Positions 48,244 through 60,387 of a stretch of DNA of 64,000 bases are shown piece by piece; position 1 is the first letter of the stretch, and each line of letters starts with the position of its first letter. The notes beneath the pieces are model-generated. The model saw only the letters and a list, made by a program, of their open reading frames with translations. It searched no databases and was not told the origin of the DNA. Made by a program: the position numbers and the translations under genes. Origin of the DNA: Coptis chinensis (Eukaryota; Streptophyta; Magnoliopsida; Ranunculales; Ranunculaceae); assembly GCA_015680905.1 (NCBI GenBank), contig CM027381.1, forward strand, positions 87,569,501 through 87,633,500, given 5' to 3'.

Positions 48244-49010
48244 TCAATCAATTGCAATGATGAGAAATCCAACGAGACATACATGAGGAAGACATGATAG
48301 AGTGCAAGGGCTTTTCTCCCGGGCTTACTGGTGAACTCATGAATGGATAAGCAGCCCAAGAGCTCCGGGCCAAAGCCACGACACTACAACCATCTTTACT
48401 ATCACATTTCCTTGAAAGATGCAGATTATGGCTCCAACATCGAGAGGGAACAAGCAATAACCAAGAAGGCTAATACTGAAAAAGATTATGTGCCCACCCG
48501 AAAAAAAAGATAAACAATGTATAACATAAGCACTCATTATATATAGATAAGCAAGTGTGGATTTGATAATTCTACAATTGTGGTTCATAAGAATAATCCT
48601 TGGTCAATGGAGGAAATCATTTCTAACTGTGACACCCACATTGAGAGACATGGTCTCCACGAAAATAGAACCCGCCCTTTTGGCGGTTGAGAACAAATGT
48701 ATTCCCAATCTCTCCTTATGAGAATTCTTTCACCATATGTCATCTAGATTAGATGAGAATACCTTGTATTCATAACAAAAGAAATAAAACCGATAAAGTT
48801 CTTTTGGATTGTTGCACTCCATTACCAGATACCAATTGGTCTTAAGTTGGTTTAATGGCAAAAGGAAAAAAATCATACAAGAAATTACCATACATAAACA
48901 CACGAACTGGAAGAGAAAAGATGCATACCAAAAGTAAAACATTCAACGCCAATTATTATGGCACTTTCATTTGCAAGGAGTGCAAATGCCGCAATAAAAC
49001 CCTCGACCGG
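48244..49010 (-). pseudogene. Captured YIP4/YIPF6-like C-terminal exons
   Basis: Yip1-domain membrane proteins act in trans-Golgi trafficking. A short exon near 49005-48945 reads EGFIAAFALLANESAI. The last exon, about 48499-48244, reads GGHIIFF then [18 protein letters not shown] shifted frame continues with [16 protein letters not shown], and another shift gives VGFLIIAID and a TGA at the natural C-terminus. At least two frameshifts make it non-functional. Confidence 0.85.
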
Positions 49011-49682
49011 TAAGAGGTCAACAAAAACACATTAGTCAACTTTTAACACAGATTTGTGACCTTATAAAAACTATATAAAAGGAAAATCCAAAAGTCAATC
49101 TCACCCATTAATTACTTATAGAGACCCATTTAATTCCATATACCAGTTGTGTTTACTACCAAGGTTCTTTATGCATAACATATATAGCATCACAAGCATT
49201 TGATCTTTAAAACAAGTGAGAGTTGATTTGCCTTTTTCTAAACTTTCACAGCATTGACATTCATTATATCTAGAAAACATTCGGTAGGACTTCTCATGGC
49301 TTGAAGCACATAAGAAGATCCAGGACAAAGTATCTTCATAACAAAAGTCTAATTGGACAAGTCACAGATCCATAAGCACACTTTGTAATCTCATGGACAC
49401 AAGTTAATTCCTAATCGTCTCCCACCACATATATCAAAACTACCATATCCTATATAATCATAGAATTGCCGAGAAATTGCAGCGGGCATTTGGTTAAAAC
49501 TTAAAACTCAACTTTCAGCAATAAGTTATACCGTCAAACAAAATGCTTTGTTCCGACCAGTGTAAAAGCAAATACATCAATACTTAAAATTAGCTAGATT
49601 CTTAAACCAAAGCATCCCAGACCGGCCCTATATATAACCAAAGGAGGCCCTAAATAGAAAACTAGAAATAGAACAAGAAAAC

Positions 49683-50080
49683 CTGTTACTTTCTTTATTC
49701 CGATCATATTAAGTCTATCATCGTTGCCAATTGAAATAACTGAGTCCACAACCATAGATGTGAAAAATTCTTTTTCACCACCAATCAACTTTGAAGAGAG
49801 TGTGGTAGCAGCACACTTTGCCAACAAACTCTTCTTTTCTTCCATACTTTTCCCCTCTATACTCTTCACAACAAGTTCCTTAATTTTGCTAATTGCCTGA
49901 AATACAAGTAGCAAACTCATGGCTTCTAGAACAATTTGTCATGAACATATCCATCCAATCAAACCAAAAGATCCAAATTCCTTACCAAATTAGAAGCAAC
50001 TCGAAAACTACGTATAAGACTCTGTGAGTGGACACCATCCTCAATGAAAGGCTTGGCCTCCTTTAAAAACTCTCCCAAAA
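49683..50080 (-). pseudogene. Captured CCT7 (TCP-1 eta chaperonin) exons
   Basis: Subunit eta of the cytosolic chaperonin that folds actin and tubulin. Exon about 50080-49986 reads GEFLKEAKPFIEDGVHSQSL and RSFRVASNL; exon 49896-49683 reads KIKELVVKSIEGKSMEEKKS, LLAKCAATTLSSKLIGGEKE and SVISIGNDDRLNMIGIKKV. Both have GT-AG borders, join in frame and have no stops in about 100 codons. The full protein is about 560 residues, so only part of the equatorial/intermediate region was captured. The open frame suggests recent capture. Confidence 0.92.
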
Positions 50081-50359
50081 AAGATGAGTTACACTTTCAT
50101 CCCAATTGAAGTTGCATTTTTTCTTTTCTTTTGAGGAGCCTCCACCAATTCCAATAGTGTTTTCCATGGAAATTAGTTCAAAACTAACAAGTTAGTACAA
50201 ACTTAAGATAAATCAGTCGAGAAAAAATTGTCTATAATAACAAAGTAATGAACTAACACGCACACTAGTTAGTTGCATCATTTACAAAGGGAAATACTAT
50301 GCCAAAGACTTAACAAAATTATAGTTGGAACTTAAGTGAAATGTAAACTCACATAACGG

Positions 50360-50430
50360 CTCGGCTCTCTCCAAAATAGTTCCATTACGACGTTCATGTC
50401 CCGCTTTCCAGCCTGTCTACCCGTCCACAC
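50360..50430 (-). pseudogene. TnpA-like exon remnant of CACTA-3
   Basis: Matches 40010-40070 of CACTA-1 (plus strand TAGTTCCATTACGACGTTCA against TAGTTCCATCACGACGCTCA). Minus-strand peptide KAGHERRNGTILE. The only transposon-derived coding piece recognised in CACTA-3. Confidence 0.7.
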
Positions 50431-51626
50431 GCTTCAAGATATTGATGGCAATTGGTTTAGTTCAAAATATGATATTTGGATATTAGAAGTTTAATAGATT
50501 AACATGTATATATAGTACTCCCCTATCTACGTAAGACAGGAGCAAGGTATTATAAAGTCACGATTAAAAATGTTTAAGGTTTTTGGTGCATGCATGGCTT
50601 GAAAATAATGGGCAGTGAAAGGAGAGTATTTACATACCTAATCTGCAATGATGACCACATTGACAATTTTATCATCTTAAAGAAATAAGTATAGCAAATG
50701 TCTAAGATGTGGTGTAAGAGAAAGGAGAAACTTAATGGACAAAGAAACAAAACAATCCTCGAGAGATGGCATTCAATCCAAAGAAAATAAGAGGGGGAGA
50801 TATCATTTCAAAAATTATTTTAAGAATCAAGAATACCTTAAAACCACAAGAACTCCCTGCATTTATGATAAGATCCGGGCTGTGTAATGCTTGGATAGAA
50901 GCATATGTGACAAGTGATGCTTTGGCCAGTACTCCACGCTATCAACCCTTGGGGATGATTTCAGAGATAACCGGACATTAAAAATATAGTAAACCAGGTT
51001 CTTGGTAGCCTGAGAACCGATTTTTATAATGCATTATGTGACCTATGGTCTGATACATATTGTTGCATCATGCATTCTTATTATTTAGTAGTACAAACAA
51101 GTGGTAGAACATGTGTAACACCATGACCCCTCACCCAAGGAGCCACGACGATATATGTATACGTTGTGTATTGGTTGTGGATTGAAGGAAGGAAAAGAAA
51201 TAAAAGCAGGGGAAAGGACATACCTAAAACAACATCTTTTCCAAGCTAGATAATATTAATATTCAAATCCTTGTAAATACCATGATATCTAACCCATGGG
51301 ACTCCTTTTGGAAACTGAACAAAACATACATGATTAAGATAAGTTATTATTATAATTCTCATTATAAAACTTTAATTGATACCGAGAAACAACATCAAAT
51401 TAGTACATCATATTTTTAATCGATAAATTATTGGGAGCATTTTCGGATACACACAAGCACAAGTGATAGCGAAAAAGAAAAAATAAATAAATAACTCACA
51501 CTTTGAATCAATGTCTTACGATAACTGGAATTTGGTTACTGGCCGGAAGTGCTTCAATAGCTACCAGATCAAAATATTGAGTTAATAATAATAATAATAA
51601 ATATAACCTACAAAATAATAGTATAG

Positions 51627-51676
<50 letters not shown>

Positions 51677-51704
51677 CGATGAAGTCTATGTGATATATTG
51701 GTAC
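50431..51704. other. CACTA-3 interior without recognised gene
   Basis: No gene seen. A (TA)n run occupies 51629-51673. A plus-strand frame at 50766-50981 is not recognised. Confidence 0.3.
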
Positions 51705-52720
51705 CTTTAGTGTCACACTATTGGATGCCTTCCGAAAGCCCATAACAAGTTTTCCCTCAGGGTCTAGCCTGCTGAATGTTACTGAAAAGGAAAATACAAT
51801 GGATAAGGGGTCATATGTAATAGTTACTACGAAGACTGATGAACTAAATTTCAATAAAACATTAAAAATGAATGCCCGTGCATATCAGACTTTAGTAAAA
51901 TGACATAATCAAGAAAAAAAATTGTGGTTAAAGTCGCATGCTAAATACCAGTATCACCAAATTGTAACTACATGGACTGTATGCATGGTGTCACACCTTC
52001 TAATACGTACATTCTTCTGTTGTTATTTGACCAAAATCGAAACAGAACACCCATTCTTTCCCCTTTACATCTTGAATCCTTAAAAGAAGGCCTTCGGGCT
52101 GAGAAATAGGAGGGAAAATATGCCCGCAAAACCAAACGAAAAGAGAACTTCTCACTAAGAAAGAACTTCGAAATGTTGGCGATATATGGGGTTGTACCTT
52201 ACAAGAAGCCAACAAAGAGTAACTAGTTGCTGCAATATATCGATATCTGAAATCTAAGAACAACAAAGCATCAAAGATAGTCCATTGTCATCGTTTATGC
52301 AATCGAGAAAGGAGTGACAAATGTATATAGTTCACCAAAACCTATTCCAGTCAAACAATGGTCAACAGACAACAACAACAACAACGACAATTGTTTATGA
52401 TTTACTATTAGATCTTCTTCGATGTAAACCAGCTTCGGCATCTTTGGCCCTAGACCGTTCACCGTTCCAAAGGAGACAAAATTACACCAAATAATTATTT
52501 TGTCATAGTAGGCACCCCAAATGTACAACCCATTCCAAAAGTGGACCCTCTGAGAATGAATTGTTGGATACTAGTATTGTGTGCCCGTCGTGCTAGAATC
52601 GACACATCTCTTCATTAAACACTACAACCTTTTGGACCATCTATTGCAACAACGCAAAATAGGTAGGAACTTACCCATGCTTTCGGAAGAACCAAACGGC
52701 CAATTCGAGAATAAACTCTG
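51705..52720 (-). pseudogene. Captured VAL/HSI2-type B3 domain exons
   Basis: B3 repressors of this group bind RY elements and silence seed genes. Exon about 52720-52675 gives RIGRLVLPKA; exon about 52137-51949 gives [21 protein letters not shown], then [19 protein letters not shown]; exon 51781-51705 gives TFSRLDPEGKLVMGFRKASN. Splice borders are GT-AG and the last two exons join in frame. One frameshift (about 52040) and a TAG where the family has Gln (SM-stop-L) break it. Together they cover nearly the whole B3 domain. Confidence 0.9.
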
Positions 52721-52739
52721 AGATTAATATCTGGGCACA

Positions 52740-53420
52740 AGCATTTGGTTTGATAAGGCCGCGAGATTAATATCCTAAAACAAATATCCGCACCTTCTTG
52801 CTTGTTTCTTGGAGCTCCCCAACAAGAACGAACTTCGTCCAAAATGAGATAAACCTTTACAGGGGAAAATAAAAATCGATAAATCATGACGAGACAAAAG
52901 AGCAAGTGAAAGAAAAGGTACCATGTGGAAGTTAAAGACCAAATCTAGCTCATAGACGTTCTTTGAAGAAATGATCCAAAATCTCGACAAATAAATGAAT
53001 GCACTCTAAGTAAGCCAACTCATTATTAGTAATGTCAACACACATGGAGAAGAAAAGTCCAACATATCTCCCGTAGATAACCTTGTGTAACGAAATTGGC
53101 AAGGCCATGACATGAATTAATAAATAATAAACAATAATAAAATTGAAAGTAATAAGTCGGTAGAAGGAAACCTCGACAAAGTTTGTGAACTTGGGATCGC
53201 GATTAACAAACTGAGACGATGAACCTTGTATTCGACTTTGTGCTTTTCAAAGAGGAGGGTTGAAGGAGAAAAGAGGAACAAGGGTCACCAAAGAAAGATA
53301 AGAAAACCCTAACCTAGGGCCGCGAGAGAGAAAGAGAGGTTTTCTATATACCGAAAGTCGCGATTTCTTTTTGTTTCCCTCTTTTCAAAATTTCGATATT
53401 GTTTTGGTTTTTTGGATTTG
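52740..53420 (-). other. Possible captured 5' UTR/promoter sequence in CACTA-3
   Basis: On the minus strand 53350-53230 reads TCGCGGCCCTAGGTTAGGGT and then a CT-rich leader, like the 5' UTR of a plant housekeeping gene. It lies upstream of the captured B3 exons in the same orientation. No ORF recognised. Suggestive only. Confidence 0.3.
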
Positions 53421-54443
53421 TAACACTTCTCAAACAATTTCCAACGATTTCTAAGCGTTAGCAATTAATTCTGAAAATTCACCAAAATAAAGTAACGCTT
53501 TACAACATTGCTAACGCTTATATAGTGTTGGTAACTTACTAATGGTAAATAACCGTTGCAAAGCAAAAAAGGTGTGTGTTGCAAATATCCTATTATGGTG
53601 TAGTGTGACCAAACTTATTCTCCAAGTTTGGCTGCATACTTTTATGCCAATATGGGAGACACACCAGCATTCAACCATGCACACTTCTTCTTCTTAGACA
53701 GGTTCACAATCTAAGTTGGTGGCACACAACATATCTTTTCTGAACCAACGTTTGCCCTAACTTTGGGTCTTCCCTATCACAAGCCGGCTACAACATGGCC
53801 ATACATCATCTAGAACTCTACCCGTTCCTTTTCATGGCCTGCTTTTCGCGCAACATACGGTGATGGTCTGCCAATTAAAGAAGAAGGAGATGTACCTGGT
53901 AGATGGCCAGACATCACCATCCCCTTAGCAAGCATGACCATGAACATGGGAAATGCAATGTTGTTTATCCTTCTGAACATCATTGGAGATTGGCATTTTT
54001 CTACTGCCAATGATGCTGCCTGTGTATTATTCAATGTGATTGCTCAAGGTCATACATTCTTTGATATCTTAAACTATGTTATCTCTAATCTGAAAAGAGC
54101 TCGCACTGTTCGGCATCAGTATCTACTTTTACTTGTAACCGCTTGCCGAATTAGGAGGACACATTTCCCACAGTTTTTGGCTACTTTTCATGACTGGGTT
54201 AAAGTAGATTTTATGTGCCCAACGAATAGAATAATTCGTTCATTAAGGTTTCGACAATGGCGATGTCCTTCACGGTACCTGAGGCATGTTCATTGTTACA
54301 GGAACGATGACAAAATGTTGGCACATTTGAATGAATCTGGAGAACAAAAATGGAGCACCATTTGGCAAACCATTATCTTTCGACGCGATGCTAAGGAAAT
54401 GCATTTCACTCGAGATGATGCCAGAACATCAGGACCTAAGTAG

Positions 54444-55172
54444 GTCATTGTGTATATATATCTAACTATATATAGTTGTGTTTAGTGTGTTATTGTTTTT
54501 CTTTGTTTATTTATGTATAATATATTATGTTATAATAACTTTATGTTACAACAATCCAATCCTAATTTTGCTCATGGTTCTCAAGTAATTTCTTTCTTTA
54601 TCTATTGATACTTCGAGGACTAAGTATCATTCAATTTAGGGGTGCTTTAAACCTGTAGCAAAAATTAGGCAACTTGTAGGCTGTATATAGTTTCTAGTTT
54701 CTTGTTACTGAATGTATTTAGTGACAAAATCTTGTTTCTTTTCAATAATAAAAATTGTCTAGAAATCTCACATTAGCATTCGAATTAGGATTTGTTTTTA
54801 AGAAACTTAAGATAATACGTACACAATAGATTTTACATCTTTTCATGAGTATTCATGCACTGAGTATCATCGATTGTACATAGCAGTAAGTTTCTGGAAC
54901 CCACGGTTAGTTTACTTAAATTATCAATCATATGAGAATCTAACCAAAAAGCCTCGATATGTGTGATATGTGAGTAATGACACAGAGGAGTAGTTTTTCC
55001 GAATAGATAAAATCACGCGTCTACTTACTTGATCACCATCCGAACCCTAGGCGAGAATTTAGGCCGTATTTGGATCGACATAGCCAAAAATTCATACCTG
55101 TTACAAATTTTACCGCTAGTCACTCCACTGAACCTTTCATCAAACCTTTCACTTTCACCAAAAATTCATTAC
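54444..55172 (+). other. 3' non-coding region of Athila B
   Basis: Aligns with 21000-20330 of Athila A read in reverse (CTTCGAGGACTAAGTATCAT, CAAAAATTAGGCAACTTGTA, ACGCGTCTACTTACTTGATC). It breaks off at 55172 after ATTCATTAC, where element C begins. Confidence 0.6.
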
Positions 55173-56546
55173 TGATAAGCTGTAAAATAACTTTTCTTAC
55201 CTATGAATAATTATTTATGCTAGGAATAAAAAAGCTAGTTATTCTACGTTTAATCAAAGTTTCTACTCTCGATTATAATGCAATAATTTGAGTAAAGATT
55301 CATTCCACTCCTAGTTGTTTAGAACGTAATAGATTCCCTAACTTAAACAATTCTACAATATCAATGAGAGCAATGGTTTAATTATACTAATATGGTAAAA
55401 ATAACTAATTAAGATATTCTAAATTATTCTATGGCAATTTAATGAGAAGATGTGAACGAGAAGAAGAGATTAGGGGGATTTGATTCCACTTTGATTAATT
55501 CTTAATATGCTAGTATAGATTTGTTGCAACTCTAATCTTTATATTTTCACATAAAGGTTAGGTCTTTTTATCCCTAATTATTCATGACATCTCTACCAAC
55601 TAATAATTAGCATGTGAGGCAATTGAAACTCATTCTCATTGTGAATTAACTACCCTCTAGAGTGGAATATCTTACTACAACTATTCTATACTAACACATC
55701 AAGTCTTCAATCATCAAAGCTTTAATCAAACCCATCTAATGGAGGTTTAGCTAAGATTCATTAAACTATCATATTTAAAAGAATAAGAATAAGACATTAT
55801 AGAAACAATAACTTGGTTTTTATTAATGGTGGCTAGGCTAGAAAACAATAATAATTAGGTTTAGACTAAGAGAAGAAGAGAGCTAATTATTCTAACTAAG
55901 GGGAGAGATAGAGAGAGAGAACCCTAATTTACAACTAAACTATGAGGGAAGTAGGCAAGTTTTTTTTTGCCTTAACCCTTTTTATATAGGAGAGGGTTAG
56001 GTTACAATTTCGTGCATGGGCTTTGGAGCTGTGTTTTGGTCCACTAAATCAAGCCCAAAACCTAATTACTTAAGTCCAAAAAGGGTTTCTCTGTGCGAAT
56101 TTACTGCAATACCCTTTTTGTCCACTTTTACTACTCTGATTGGATCCAGGCTTAGTCCATTAAAAAGCTCTTCCCGAGTTGGTCATTTTGACATATAATA
56201 GACTCAATTCTGAGGTCTGAGTCCAAAGATACGGCCTACGGAAGTTCTGTTGATTTTTCTGATCTTTTTCTACCCACATTAACTTTGACTTTTCAGCTTT
56301 GACTAGGCTGTAAAAATGTTTTTTCTCCTTGAAACTTGGGTTTTAATCATATAATTTCTCTAGCAAGCAATTTGACTCTTTTCTCTTGCAAAAGTGATGT
56401 ATTTCTTCACATAATTGATTCTAAAACCTGAAATACACAAATACACAAAAACACGTAAATATTACTAACTCTTATTTATTATAAACATAATTAGCCTAAA
56501 TATAATACTATTAAGGGGTTGAAACTACATTTTTGGGCTCTTATCA
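55173..56546 (-). repeat. 3' LTR of element C
   Basis: 1374 bp, TGATAAGCTG to GGGCTCTTATCA on the plus strand. The block TCAATGAGAGCAATGGTTTA occurs in both LTRs. Distant similarity to the Athila A LTR at the TGATAAG end. The adjacent polypurine tract is GTTTGGGGGTGG on the minus strand. Confidence 0.88.
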
Positions 56547-58895
56547 AACCACCCCCAAACAGCATTTTGCTTGTCCTCAAGCAAATATGTAAAATTAAAA
56601 TACGTGGCCAAAAATGTATTCCTAACTACTCTCGTTTCACTGAGTGCGACTGCATTGACCATATAAAATAAGGCCTTAAACCAATAAGAATTCCCTAGTG
56701 GACGAGTTATAGCCTTGTGAGAGTTTTATAGAGAAAGTACTCATAAACTTCATTTATACTACAACGACTAAAAAATAAAAGTAAGTGTCCCCTACTTTAT
56801 CTCAGATATCTATACATCTAACTAGCATCTAAACAAGGATCATCAATCTAACTCTTAAATTAATACACATATAATAATCAAATCATCTTAAGATAAGCAA
56901 TTATACAATGAACTATGCTATGAAATGCAATAACATATCCGTTTCTGAAATTTTGGAACAACGTCTTTAAGTAGGTCCTCACAAATATGTCAAGACAAAA
57001 ACACTCTGATTTTTACACTCAAGTTTCGCTCACTCCAGTGTACAGTGGCCACACTTTTCCTTACAAACTCAATGACGTACAAGGAAGTCGAAGTCAATCA
57101 AACACATCTGCCACTTAATATCATACTAACCTATTCCTAATTGAGCTAAGGTCTTTATTAGGTGTTGCGGGGATTAGGTGATGGTTTCAAGAAGAAAAGA
57201 AATAGATATTCAAAAGGACATGTCTGAGATAATAGGATCTTCAAAATATGTAACTAGAGAAAACCTTGTTATTACTTTGCTCCTACATTTTGTCTCCATC
57301 CTTAGCCATTTTTTTTCTTTTGCATTTGGCTTTTGACTCCTTTGATTCTGTTTTTGGAGTTCTAACTTTTTATTTTATCTATTTCTTTCTTTCTTTTCTT
57401 TGGATGGAAACTTTCTTTTCTTTTCTTATTTGAAGCGACTAACAAATTCTTGGTTTTCCACAGGTCTTTCTTTTTTCTTTTCTTCATTTCATCTCTGACT
57501 CATTCAAAAATAGGTAGGCAGATTTTATTTTTATTTTGTTTTTGTAAAAGGGTAAAGGATTTGTGGTTTATGAAAAGGCTAAAGAAAGGCTCAAAGGGGC
57601 GACTAGCAGAAAATAATTTCATGTAGGTTTGAAATTCTGGCTATATTGATCCAAAAAAGGCATAAATTCTCGCTTAGGATGTGGTATAGTGATCAGGCAA
57701 GTCGACGTGTGATTTCTCTATTCGGAATTTAATTCTCCCTTATGTCATTATTCAAATATTTCACTCATATAAGGCTTTAATGCTATATTCTCACGGGATT
57801 TGTAGAATAAGTACTCTAGCCTAGATTTCATAAACTTAATGTCAATACAAATATAGATGCTCATGCAATATATTTATGGAAAGATGCAATGACTACTACC
57901 TACATATTAATCTAAGTTTCCAAAATTAAATCCTAATTCAAGTACTACATGAGATTTCTAGACTAATATCATCATAGAGAAAGGAACAATACTATTATCT
58001 CAAAGTGCATAGCATAAACTATATTTTTGATTTTTTTTTTCTAATTTTTATAAGACAATTAATATGTAATATACAACATAATATGTGCTTAAACATTTAC
58101 AACGTGTTTCTATACCACCCCCAAACAATTTGGGAGAAGGAGTTCATGAAACAATTCAATAACACAATTAAATTATGTAACTAACTAATTTTTATGATTT
58201 TTAACATTTTATAAAGAAAAGTGCGTAATTTACATCCTAAAAGTGCTTAATTTTTGCAAATGTCCTCAAAGTATAAAGAGATATTGAAAGAATTTACCAT
58301 AGAAACGTGGTAAAAATTGGCAGTACGTATAACAGAAATATTATAAAGATAATATGACAACATAAAGCACAATTAAACTGTTACATACTAACTAACACAA
58401 ATTCGACTAGAGTAAACATGACAGGCAAAGGGTGGCAAAAAGATTTGAAATGAAATACCAAAATACGCCACCCCCAAAACAAAATTTGAAAACTTTTTTT
58501 AAGTTTGAAAATTTTTGTGGCATCTACTCTATTAAGGTGGTATTTTACAAAAAATTATATAGGTCTTTTAAAGTCAGATTCCCTTAGACTTAATGTGGGG
58601 TTGTTTTAAGTCAGATTCCCCTAGACATAATATGGGGGTCATTTTAAGTCAGATTCCCCTAGACTGTGCACACCCCCAAACAAGCAAGAAACTTGGGTGG
58701 CACAAAAATGGATGATGCGGGGTCAACTATAAACTAATAGTCGAAAGAGTTAGGGGTCTAGCCATAAAAATATTATACTAAATGCACTCCCAAATAGAAT
58801 GAAGATGTATAATTGGAAGCAATCATGTAGAAGAATGAATGAAAACTTATGCAACTCATCAAAGAATATATGCAAACCATCATGTTGTAGCTGTT
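56547..58895 (-). other. 3' non-coding region of element C, with a 37-bp tandem repeat
   Basis: No ORF. The first ~1.5 kb shares blocks with Athila A (see 19362-21171). At 58566-58666 the phrase TTTTAAGTCAGATTCCC is repeated three times at 37-38 bp spacing. Confidence 0.55.
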
Positions 58896-60387
58896 TTAAA
58901 GAGTTGGAAACTTAGAATGACCCAAAAGATGAATTAGTGATACTTTAGGTGAGAAAGGAATAAAGTATGGATCCTGATGTCTTTCATGAGGCTCAGATGA
59001 GGAAAAATAAGACAAACTAGGTTCCTCACTACACTCGGTCAAAGCTTGGCTCTCAACTACAGGAATGGTGTACTCATGGGATTGTGTGCTAGGCAAACAC
59101 TCTTCGCCGTGAAGGTTGAAAAAATTATAGAGGGTCTCTAAGGCAATTGGCTCAAGTGCAAATTTGAGGTTTCTCTGAAATAGTGGGTGAATGGATGGCT
59201 TAGTTGTGGTAAATGGTTAGATTTTAGGAGGTTGTAACTCAGGTGGATGGTGGTTGGTTGGTGGTTCATCAGTTGGTGGATCCTCACACGCTCTTAAGAA
59301 CTCTACATCTTGCTTACTTGAATCCACAAGGTTGTGGTCATTGGTTTCATCTTTAAGAAATTCATCTATTATTTCCTCATCTGCCAAACTAAATTGAGAT
59401 TCACATTGCGCTAAAGAAGTTATTTCCTTTAATTCTTGCACATTAACTTGTTCATGCCTTAGATCATAATTGTTGATGTCTATTTCCTCACTCTCGTCCT
59501 CTAAAATAATATAAAGTTCCAAAACAAGTCCTAAAGAGTCGTCTTCAAGAATTTCTTCATCTAGGTAGGGTGTGGAGTCAATACAATGGTTAATGGGAGG
59601 GTCATGGGTAGGTAATGGTTCATGAAATTTAGGGCAGGTCTCAACTAGGTCGAATGGTTTAGTTATGGGAATAGGTTATTCTACTTGTGTGTTGATCTCT
59701 GACAAGGTTGAAAGTTTGGTATTAGGTGACGGGATCATGGAAATCATTTGGGCAAGGTTTTGAAGCATAGTTTGGAAAATCCGGTCTGGGAAGGGTGGCA
59801 AACTAGATGGGTGGGTAATTTCTGGTATGGTGAAAATGCACCTTTTAGGTTCACGAAGTATTATTTCGTTTTGGGCCATTATTTCACCAAATGTTGTTAG
59901 CGGAGGGGAAACTTGGTTGTGTGGTTCTGATTGGTATGGTGTTTGATAGTCATAGTTATTGGCGAATGTATATGATATGAGTCCTTCTTGGGATATGGCG
60001 TTTGAGTGACTGGTTGATTTTGTATTGTGATGAGTTAGGTTGAGGCTGAATAAATATGGGACATGAATGGGTGGTGTGGTCTAGATTTGAACAAGTTGTG
60101 CACAGAAAAGCAGTTGGTTCGTTATACACACTCATCACGGAACTAGAAGTAGACGACACTGGTTGACTCCATGTATTGTTTGGATTACTAGAAAACTCTC
60201 GATTATATGGGTTACTATAAAAATTTGAAAATTGAGGCTCATAATTATTATTATATCCTATAGTAAGCTCAAACTCTTGATATGATGGGCAATGAGAAAC
60301 CCAATGGTAAGGAATACCACAACATGAATATGGTGAAGGATTTGCATAATAACCACATGATTGTTGGTCTACATATTGATAAGCCAT
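58896..60387 (-). pseudogene. Gag-like ORF of element C
   Basis: About 490 codons starting MAYQYVDQQSCGYY at 60387, continuing through 59879-59676, 59522-59217 and 59096-58896 with a few stops and shifts between. The N-terminal part is Tyr/Asn/Ser-rich and carries a zinc knuckle CTTCSNLDHTTHSC (CX2CX4HX4C) and a second partial one (CGIPYHWVSHC). The middle is strongly acidic (ILEDESEEIDINNYD). Zinc knuckles suggest RNA binding as in nucleocapsid. No capsid core recognised, so the exact relation to Athila gag is uncertain. Confidence 0.55.

Larger units (their letters stand above)
47589..53605 (-). mobile_element. CACTA-3, non-autonomous CACTA carrying three host gene fragments
   Basis: 6017 bp. 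Termini are CACTACACCATAACAGGCTA on the left and the inverted CACTACACCATAATAGGATA on the right, a ~28-bp inverted repeat with two mismatches. The 3-bp target duplication TGA sits at 47586-47588 and 53606-53608. Subterminal repeats (GCGTTGCAA, AACGGTT) fill the outer ~350 bp on the left and ~180 bp on the right. No TNP2 gene is present; only a short TnpA-like exon remains (50360-50430). Three host gene fragments occupy the interior, all on the minus strand. Confidence 0.95.
47464..54443 (+). pseudogene. Athila B third post-pol ORF, split by CACTA-3
   Basis: 47464-47588 and 53609-54443 form one gene. If CACTA-3 and one TGA duplication are removed, the reading frame joins exactly and aligns with 22047-21172 of Athila A (NIGWSSLVL before, SLAAYFYAN after). 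Stops: TAG at the 13th codon where A has Gln, TAA in the FTI segment and TAG before NSTRSF. The last 169 codons (53934-54443) read open (MTMNMGNAMLFILLNIIGDW). Longer at the C-terminus than A by about 45 residues. Function unknown. Confidence 0.65.
44620..55172 (+). mobile_element. Athila B: post-pol region of a + strand Athila relative
   Basis: From about 44620 to 55172, minus the CACTA-3 insertion, the sequence parallels the post-pol region of Athila A in order: TATA box and microprotein ORF, TATA box and paralogue 2, third ORF, then 3' non-coding DNA. It ends where element C is inserted, in the 3' non-coding region. No gag, pol or LTR of its own was found. It may be the 3' half of the element whose 5' LTR and leader are at 7093-15803 (same strand). 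Confidence 0.75.

Noticed and set aside
49594..49920. Read at first as a CACTA TnpA C-terminal domain
   Set aside because: The segments KSLLAKCAATTLSSKLIGG and IGNDDRLNMIGIKKV are clearly CCT7 chaperonin; it is cargo, not transposase.
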